Shown in pieces: positions 56,285-64,000 of a stretch of DNA of 64,000 nt. This DNA is from Scilla litardierei (taxonomy: Eukaryota; Streptophyta; Magnoliopsida; Asparagales; Asparagaceae). The stretch spans positions 146,886,597 to 146,950,596 of the forward strand of contig CM061132.1 in NCBI GenBank assembly GCA_030789695.1, written 5' to 3'. Under the pieces are notes generated by a model. It was not told the origin of the DNA, searched no databases, and saw only the letters and a program-made list of their open reading frames with translations. A program made the translations under genes and the position numbers. Position 1 is the stretch's first letter, and each line of letters starts with the position of its first letter.

Positions 56285-57709
56285 ATGGATGAAAATGGAG
56301 ATCAGTTGGGTTGTGAAACATGTGAAGCAGCCGCTTTGACGATCGTTATAGTCATGGTCAACCTGTTACTACACAACGAGGGCAGGACAAACCGATTACC
56401 TAGAGAGCCATCTGAATTGCGTGAGCATCATCGAAACTCCCACATGAATAGAATTCTGGACGGGAGTGAAAGTAGTTGTTTACACTACTTAAGAATGCGG
56501 AGACATGCATTCATAAATCTGGCAAATATATTGAGAGGGAGGGGTCTTCTCAACGACACTGTTCATGTGTCAGTAGAGGAGCAGCTTGCAATGTTTCTTC
56601 ATATCGTTGGTCACAAGTTAAAGAACATGGTAATGCAAGTTGACTTCATCAGGTCAGGTTCTACAGTTAGCAGGTACTTTAACCGAGTAATGCAGGCAAT
56701 TGGCAACTTGCGTGAGACATTTATGAAGCAAGCTCCTAATGAGACACCCCCTGAGATTATCAATAATCCTATTTGGTACCCATATTTCAAGGTAAAGGAT
56801 TATTCTTGGGTAGTTACAACGTATTAGATGTATTGAGTGAAGGTTCATTTAGTATTTTCATCGTTGATTGGTCTTGCAGGATTGCATAGGAATGATTGAT
56901 GGGACCCATATCGATGCCATGTTACCCCTCAATCTTGTTCCTCGCTTTAGAGGACGTAAAGGGGTGACACAAAATGTCCTCGCAGCTGTTACGCCCAATA
57001 AAAGATTCACATACGTAATGGCAGGGTGGGAAGGATCGGCAAATGATTTTACTGTCCTTAAAGATGCGCTGTCTTTACCCCCCCGCAAGGTCTTCGAGTG
57101 TATGAAGGTAATATGCACACCGTTACCTACAGAATACACATTAATTGGTATGGTTTCTAAGGATTTTATACTCACAATACGTTTCTGAATGTAGGAAAAT
57201 ATTATCTATGCGATGCTGGTTATACTACAATGCCAGGGTTCATATCGCCCTACAGGGGCGTGCGATACCACCTGAAGGACCATACTGACCGTGTTCCTAG
57301 AAATCGCAAAGAGCTATTCAACCGCAGTCATTCTTCATTGCGAACAAAGATAGAGTCGACCTTCGGAATAATTAAGAACAAGTTTAAGATATTGACGTCG
57401 AAGCCCCACTATCCATTCCCCAGTCAGGTCGATACCGTCCTAGCGTGCACTATACTGCATAATTATATCCAAGTAGCTGATCCACATGACCCCCAGCTAA
57501 ACGAGGAGGTGGGTGTGGATGAGGAGGACGGGGATGTTACCGATGATCATGAGGAAGAGATTTTGGATCTATCCCAACAGTTGCCCATGCGGGACCAAAC
57601 ACAGCAAAGGGACCAATGGAAAATGCGAAGGGATCAAATCGCATGGGACATGTGGGTCGACTATTGTAACATACATAACAATGGTAGCACAGTTGAACAA
57701 GGCATGTGA
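56285..57709 (+). CDS. PIF/Harbinger DDE transposase (three exons, one-base frame break)
   Basis: Cuts and rejoins the transposon ends at TWA sites, in the nucleus, together with the Myb-like partner. Exons 56285-56791, 56880-57107 and 57195-57709, GT-AG introns of 88 and 87 bp. Start: ATG after an in-frame TAG. Catalytic DDE residues are visible: D in IGMIDGTHI, D in WEGSANDFTVL, E in KIESTFGIIKNKFK. Exon 1 carries the helix-turn-helix-like N-terminal part. A 7-C run at 57078-57084 shifts the frame just before the exon 2 donor; one more C would give the family-typical reading into KYYLCDAGYT. Either an inactivating deletion or a sequencing slip. The C-terminus ends with an acidic stretch and a DQIAWDMW tail. 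Confidence 0.85.
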
Positions 57710-57905
57710 TGGAGGCTTTTAATTTTGTGTTGTGTGGGTGCATGCGGAGTGCTTATGAATTTTAATATGTAGTCCATCATGGTTGATTGTGTTTGGAATT
57801 ACAAACCTTATGCTCTAAAGGTTTTTGATATACATGCAATATATGTTATATATATAGGATTTCTCAGATTTGAATTTGCCCCATTAACTCTTACATCTTG
57901 TAGGC

Positions 57906-59357
57906 ATGGCAGGGTCATCTTCGCAGCCCGGACAGGGTAGTGAGCCAATGCCCCCCTTGTATGACCAGCCATATATGAACCAGTGGAGTGTTGAAGGCCA
58001 TGAGACTGATCCAATGCTTGGGAGGCCGATGCCGCGTAGGAACATTGATTCTCCTTATCATTCGCCGCCCTGCCATAGTGGAGGGCCTGGCATGCCATAT
58101 CAACAATTCCATCCATATGGCATGCCAATGCAGATGCAACCTACACCAGGATATATGCAACTGCTGCAGGGGGGGGGGGGGGGTTTCAATCCATGTATTA
58201 GTCCTTCCCCACAAAGTGCTTTCAATAAGCCATCGTCACAAAGTGGGAATGAACATACGGGGGGTAGTGGGTCGTCGCGGAAGTCGGGACGACGGGATGA
58301 TGAGGGAGAAGGTTCGGTGTCAAGTCCTAGCAAAAGGACTAAGCTGCAACCTGCCAAGGGGCCTAAAAACCTAATTTGGCAGTGGGAACATGACTTGTCC
58401 CTCATTCCATTCCTTGCTGACCAGGCCAAGCAAGGGAATAAGGCGGACAAGACATTCAAGCCTACGGCCTTTACCCAAGCAGCTGCCCATATCAATGCTA
58501 TTTTTGGCACATCCTACACAAGCACAAATGTCAGGAATCATATGAAAGGTTTGCACCGACGCTTGACCGATGTGTCAACGTGCCTCACTATTAGTGGCGC
58601 TGGATGGTGTCCTAATAAGAAGATGATAGTGCTTGATGATGAGGTGTATGCCCCATGGGCAAAGGTATGACCATTTACATTGAGGGCTAAAGATTTAGTG
58701 ATCCCAGTTGTTAGTATAAAAGGCCTAATTTATATGGTTATGTACTTGCAGGCTAACCCAAGGTTGAAACAATATGTTAATCAACCGTTGCCGTGGCTTG
58801 ATGAGCTGTATATCGTCATAGGAGATGACGAGGCAAAGGGGCTTTTTCGGAGGTCCACATTCCAATCATTTGAACCCCAAGCAGATTCTGTGGATGGGGA
58901 AGATGCACCTCATGCACAGACACCTGACTTTGATATCCCCCAGGACATCCCCCCGGCAGGATCGACGGGGAATATTCATGCCGGGCCAAGCTTTGCTACA
59001 CCTCCGTCTGTTACGAGGAAGAAAAGTCGTCGTCGGGGTACAACCGACGTCCAGGATAGGATGGATAGGCTTGTAGACACAGTAGAGAAGGTTGCCACGG
59101 CAATTAGTACATCTCATGCCCATTGGACCGAAAAGCTAGCCGATACGTTGTATGGATACAACGAGCATCCAGGAAATTTATTGGATGTCGTGTACGATTA
59201 TCTTATTGACAACGAGCGTGAAGGCCGCAAGTTTTTGGCTAAGCCCGATGGGGCCCGAAGGCGAATGTTGAGGAATAAAATTGAGATGATACAACGGGAA
59301 AGGTCGGAAGATGGTGTAGGGGAAGATGGGGATGACGACCCCTTGGACTTGGATTGA
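57906..59357 (+). CDS. Harbinger Myb/SANT-like DNA-binding protein (454 aa, two exons)
   Basis: Exons 57906-58664 and 58752-59357, joined in phase through a GT-AG intron of 87 bp. The N-terminal 125 residues are proline, glycine and methionine rich. A Myb/SANT-like three-helix domain follows at about residues 155-255 (IWQWEHDLSLIPFLADQAKQ, AFTQAAAHINAIFG, NVRNHMKGLHRRL, and WCPNKKMIVLDDEVYAPWAK across the splice site), the form common to plant Harbinger partner proteins. A basic segment RKKSRRRG, a helical C-terminal part and a very acidic end (GEDGDDDPLDLD) complete it. In this family the protein recognises the transposon ends and helps the transposase into the nucleus. A 15-G run at 58169-58183 encodes five glycines; any length change there would break the frame. 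Intact as given. Confidence 0.85.
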
Positions 59358-62300
59358 GGGTGGTTGGTGGTGGTGAGTAAATGGAGTGTGGTGGTGGTGA
59401 AATGAAGAAGTGGAGGGGATGTGAAAAGTCGGTTGGCTGTTTACTTTATCATTAGATCTAGGTCGCTTATGGGGTGTATAATTATGTGTCATGAACATGC
59501 GGAGTGGTGTTGGAGTAGGGAATGAGTTTCATGTGCAAGTAGTGGCTGAAAAATATTGCTATGGGTATCGTGAGCTCTTAGTAGGTCTTTGTGTTTGTGT
59601 ATGGGAGGAGGCATGTTGATCTTGGGTGAACTATGAACCTTTTACCTGATTTCATGACTTTTGTGATGTTCTTGGAGGAAATTTGAAGCTTGCTAGTTTT
59701 TATTTAATTTTTTGTTGCTCTGGTTTGAAATTTGAAGCTTTCTAGTATTTCATATCTTGTTAGGCTGATAGTCTGAACTTATGCAGTTTTTTAAGCAGCG
59801 TGTTAGGCTGATAAGCTGCAATTTTGTGTATGATGGCATTTTTGTTGTACCCATGCTAGGCTAATATGCTTCAGTACTACTAGTAGCAGGGTTTCTCAGA
59901 TATGCTTCAGGATGATATGCAAAACCTACAGCCAAGTGCATTTTTTGTACCCAAGTTGGGCTGATATGCTTCAGGCAATTGCATATGATTAAAGTGTTAG
60001 GGAGATAAGCTGAAGTATTGTGTTTTCTGGGGTTTGTGAATACTTACATGTGGGAATATGAGTGCTTTCAGTAAAACATCATATATTTTTGGGTGTGTGT
60101 TGTCAATTTTGGCATTCCCTATCAGTTTGCTGATCTGCAGTTTTTTCAGTTTGATCCTATATTTGCAGTTTTTTCATTATTTCTCACATTTGTTTGGATG
60201 AGACAGATGCAATGTTTTTGGCTTCATTTTTTTCCATCTCTTGTTAGGCTGATAGTATGATATGTTGGCAGGTTTTTAAGAGCTTGTTAGGCTGATAAGA
60301 TGCAATGTTTTGGATGATGCAATTTTTTTGTACCCTTGTTTGGCTGATAAGCTGCGGTACTACTACTTCTTTGGTTTCTCACAAATGCTTCTCACATATG
60401 CCCTTGCTCACATATGCTTCTCACTAATTCTGGGGTTTCTCAAATATGCTTCTCACATATGTTTCTCACTAATTCTGGGCTTTCTCACATATGCTTCTCA
60501 CATATGCTTCTCACATAAGCTGCAGTACTACTATATTTTTTGTACCCATGTTTCTCACATATGCTTCAGGATGATATGCAAAACCTACAGCCAAGTGCAT
60601 TTTTTTGTACCCAAGTTGGGCTGATATGCTTCAGGCAATTGCAAATGATTAAAGTGTTAGGGAGATAAGCTGAAGTATTGTGTTTTCTGGGGTTTGTGAA
60701 TACTTACATGTGGGAATATGAGTGCTTTCAGTAATACATCATATATTTTTGGGTGTGTGTTGTATTTTTTGGCATTCCCTATCAGTTTGCTGATCTGCAG
60801 TTTTTTCAGTTTGATCCTATGTTTGCAGTTTTTCAGTTTGAACACATTTTTTGGATGAGACAGATGCAATGTTTTTGGCTAAACTTTTTTCATCTCTTGT
60901 TAGGCTGATAGTATGATAAGCTGCAGTTTTTAAGAGCTTGTTAGGCTGAAAAGTCCTTATGTTTTGGATGTTGCAATTTTTTACATTCACTGCTTTCACA
61001 TGGTATTTTTTTCCTACTTCAGTTTTCATGTTTGAGCTTCAACTTGGAGGTTTCTGTGCATGTACTGACATTTGTTGTGGGCTTTTCCTGTCTAATTTAT
61101 TCAGCATTGTGCAATTGGATTTGCCTTGGATTTTTTTGGTTCCTCTATTTGCATGGTTTGATATTAAGAGGGGATTTTTTGTATTAAGGCATGATCATGT
61201 TTTTGGGCAACCAGCTTGCACATTCCTTGTCCTGTCAAAATTGTTTCAGCTTCTTTTTGTTCCTTTCAGCTACATGTTGAAATGTTTTGGGCTTGTCTTG
61301 GAATTTTTGGCTTTGATTTGTCATGGGTTAATTCAGAATTTCATGTGCAAGTAGTGGCTGAAAAATATTGATATGGGTATCATGAGCTCTTAGTAGCTCT
61401 TTGTGTTTGTGTATGGGAGGAGTAATGTTGTTCTTGGGTGAAATTTGTAGCGTTCTACTATTTCATGACTTTTGTATTGATCTTGGTGGAAATTTGAAGC
61501 TTTCTAGTTTTTATTTAATTTTGTGTTGATCTTGTTTGAATTTTGAAGCTTTCTAGTATTTCAGGAGTTGTGTGTTGATCTTGGTTGAAATATGAAGATA
61601 TCTAGAAATTAATGAAATTGTTTTGAAGTGTCATTTGGAATGTTTCAAAAGATGTTGGCATTTTTTGTTATTGCATTATTTTGTACCCATGTTAGCCTGA
61701 TATGCGTCATTATGAAGTTTTCTGGGGATTTTTGTGTATGTCATGGCATTTGGCTTGTTCTGGGAATTTTTGTTGCCCCTTCAGGTGACTTGTTGCAGCT
61801 GAAATTTGAATTTTTTTAGCTTGATCTGGGAATTTTTTTGTCCCCTTCATATGACATGTTTTGGGCATGTCCTTGTAATTGGTCTGTTCTTCTCCTGGCT
61901 ATTTAAGTTAGTGGGCCCGAATTTTATTTTTTTCATGTCCTGTTCATTTGCATCTGCATTATTATGTGTTCACAGATGTGTGCACAGATTTGTTACTCTA
62001 TGTTCTTGTTACTCTATGTTACTCCTCACTTTTCCTTGTATCAGCAGATGTTGGTAAATTTCTGTATTACGGCATGAGCAGGATTTTGGCCTTGCGCTTG
62101 CAATTTCCTTGTCCTGTCAAACTTGTTTCAGCTTCTTTTCGTATGTTTCAGCTGCAGGTGGACTTGTTTTGGGCTTGTCCAGGCCATTGGTTTGGCATTT
62201 GAATTTTTCCCCATCTTCATGGCAATTTTATTAAGAAGTGTGAAGTTTTGGGGTTGTTGGTTGCTTTTCCAGGCAATTTGCCTTGTGTCTGCTGAACTGG

Positions 62301-64000
62301 GAAATTTTTGGGCCTTGGCCTTATAGTTTTGTATGTGGATTTCATTGAAATTTGATTGGTACATCTGATATAATTGTTTTGTGCTTGTGTAGCCAAGTAA
62401 CTTGTCCTGGGAATTTTTTTTCTTCTAATTTTTTTTTGTTTATGCTGATCCTGGGAGGTTTATGTGCATGGCCTGACATAGGAGTTTGTGTGATTTTCCT
62501 GGCAATTTATGTTAGCAAGTTGCAATTTTTTTGGACTTCCCCATTCATGTGGCTTGGGTTCCGAATTTATTTCCTCCTGTATTTGCCTTGTTTCGGCATC
62601 AGTGGGGATTTTCTGGAATTAGGCATTAGCAGTAGTTTGGGCTTGTGCTTGCAATTTCCTTCTCCTGTCAAACAAGTTTCACCTTCTTTTTGTATGTTTT
62701 AGCTGCAGGTTGACATATTTTGGTCTTGTCCAGGCCATTGGATTGGGCTGTGATTTTTTCCCCATCTTCATGGCAAATTTGGATTGGGCTGTTAAATTTT
62801 GGGGTTGTTGTTTGCTTGTCAAGGCCATTTGGCTTGTGTATGCTGCACTTGGATTTTTTTCTGGCTTGGCCTTACAGTGTTGTCTTTGGATTTCATGGCA
62901 ATTTGAGTCATAAAACTGATATATTTGGTTTTTGCTTGTGATGGCAAGTTGCTTGGCCTGGGAAATTATTTTCTTTTTCTTCATTCTTGTTTCAGCTGAA
63001 CCTTGGAGGGTTTGGTGCATGGCCTGACATATTATGTGGGCTTTTCCTGGCAATTTATGTTAGCAATTTGCAAGTTTATTGCCATTGCCCATTCATGTGG
63101 CTTGGCCATGAGAATTTTTTTCCTCCTGATTTAGTCTTGTTTCATCATCATTGGGGATTTTGTGTATTACGGCAAGAGCAGGTTTTTGGGCTTGTCCATG
63201 CACTTTGCTTGTCCTGGCAAAAATGTTTCAACTTCATTTTCTCTGTTTCAACTGCAGTTCTCTGTATCAGCTGCAGTTGGAAGTGTTATGTGCATGTCTT
63301 GGAATTTTTGGCTTTGATTTGTCATGGGTTAATTCAGAATTTCATTCCCATTTGAGTAGCCGTGGCATGCAAGGTTTCTTTGCCTCACAGCAGTGCACTA
63401 TAGGTGAACTCTATGAATTTTTATCCCAATAGCCCAATGATGCAAAACATGAAATAGGTGAAAGAAACTCTTAATTTCCCAATTATATGGATGGTAGGCA
63501 GGATGGTTCCTTAAGTAAGGAGCAACCACCAGCAACCTAGTTGGGCAAATGAGGAATATAACTTCCTGAGGGCTATAAAAGATTCCTAGTTTTCATTCTA
63601 TGTGCATTGCGTATATGTTGCATGCCTTGGTGCATGTCCATATGGCTGAAGGATTCTGCGATATATTGGCTAAATGTGCTTCTTCATGTCCATGTCCATA
63701 TGTTGGCTTATTGGGCTTTTTATGGCTGTTTTGTATATGTTTCATGTCTATAGATAGGAATCTGGGCTCAATTATGAGTTCTATACGTTTTACTTTTCAT
63801 TCTAATTGGGTAATTGAAACATTTAAATTCCTGAGGGCTATACGATTTTCTTTTCATTCTAATTGTTACGAACACGAATTTTATTTGCTTATGGGTTTTT
63901 ACATGTCAAATATACTTGCTTGCTTCTGAAAACTGGCGGATACGTTGACTTCAGTGTTTATTATATTTTCCCAGGTATGACTCCAACTTGCACATATCAA
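59358..64000. repeat. T-rich region of diverged direct repeats downstream of the Harbinger genes
   Basis: No gene. A block of about 280 bp occurs twice (59895-60172 and 60553-60838) almost unchanged. Another block, with GTAGTGGCTGAAAAATATTG, is at 59538 and 61350. A longer family with GGAGGTTT, GCATGGCCTGACAT and TTTTCCTGGCAATTTATGTT appears near 61035, 62445 and 62990. Around 63425-63590 sequence similar to 55500-56040 reappears. Plus-strand frames here are T-rich, cysteine/phenylalanine-heavy artefacts. Confidence 0.75.

Larger units (their letters stand above)
54512..64000 (+). mobile_element. PIF/Harbinger DNA transposon (right end not found in window)
   Basis: The left terminus GGGCCTGTTCTTTTGCC is preceded by TTA, the 3-bp TWA-type target of Harbinger elements. 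Two co-oriented genes inside, a DDE transposase (56285-57709) and a Myb/SANT-like protein (57906-59357), are the standard pair. No inverted copy of the terminus (AAGAACAGGCCC) is seen before 64000, so the element is either very large or its end is lost. The right limit here is the window edge, not a mapped end. 54512-56284 is the 5' non-coding part; the 90-aa frame at 54758-55030 is not supported as a gene. Confidence 0.8.

Noticed and set aside
59500..63950. Plus-strand frames of 60-131 aa rich in Phe, Leu and Cys
   Set aside because: They arise from T-rich repeats, are not conserved between repeat copies and have no domain.

Overview
This window is nuclear DNA from a flowering plant. It has spliceosomal genes with GT-AG introns, a PLS-class PPR gene, a FAR1-type zinc finger, plant Tekay, Tat and Copia LTR retrotransposons, a PIF/Harbinger transposon, and MITEs with target-site duplications (TSDs). 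The host exons are GC-rich within AT-rich surroundings, which would suit a monocot or an early-diverging angiosperm, but I cannot name the species.

Layout. 1-12.7 kb is nested Ty3/Gypsy DNA. A decayed Tekay-type chromovirus element with 2.8-kb LTRs (left end outside the window) sits inside a minus-strand Tat-type element, of which the LTR, primer site, gag relic and a 58-bp tandem array remain. 12.7-20 kb has no confident gene; it holds an 8-bp-TSD hAT MITE, a Mutator-like inverted-repeat element and a foldback-like repeat. 20.0-26.6 kb is a non-coding LTR element with 130-bp LTRs and a perfect 5-bp TSD. 26.7-35.0 kb is a minus-strand relative of that family with two mismatched LTRs, split by a young 6.7-kb gag-only Copia element with a perfect TSD.

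35.2-54.2 kb is the genic part. Two tandem plus-strand copies encode an FMN-dependent NADPH:quinone reductase (NQR family) with identical three-exon structure. Copy A has an 8.7-kb second intron packed with transposon debris, and its first intron lacks the normal AG acceptor. Copy B is in one uninterrupted frame with an upstream FAR1-type DNA-binding domain, giving a predicted 387-aa FAR1-reductase fusion preceded by its own apparent 5'UTR intron. A minus-strand intronless PPR gene (761 aa) converges on copy B. Just upstream of it on the same strand lies an eight-exon SirB1-like (transglutaminase-core-like) gene that appears to use a GC-AG intron.

54.5 kb to the right edge is a PIF/Harbinger element: a 5' end with a TTA target site, a DDE transposase with a one-base frame break in a C-run, and a Myb/SANT-like partner protein. 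It is followed by 4.6 kb of T-rich diverged repeats; no right terminus is seen. The most interesting candidates are the FAR1-NQR fusion, the intron-like insert in the Tekay integrase, the GC-AG intron, and the short-LTR family whose members share a 13-bp repeat period with unrelated repeat sequences.
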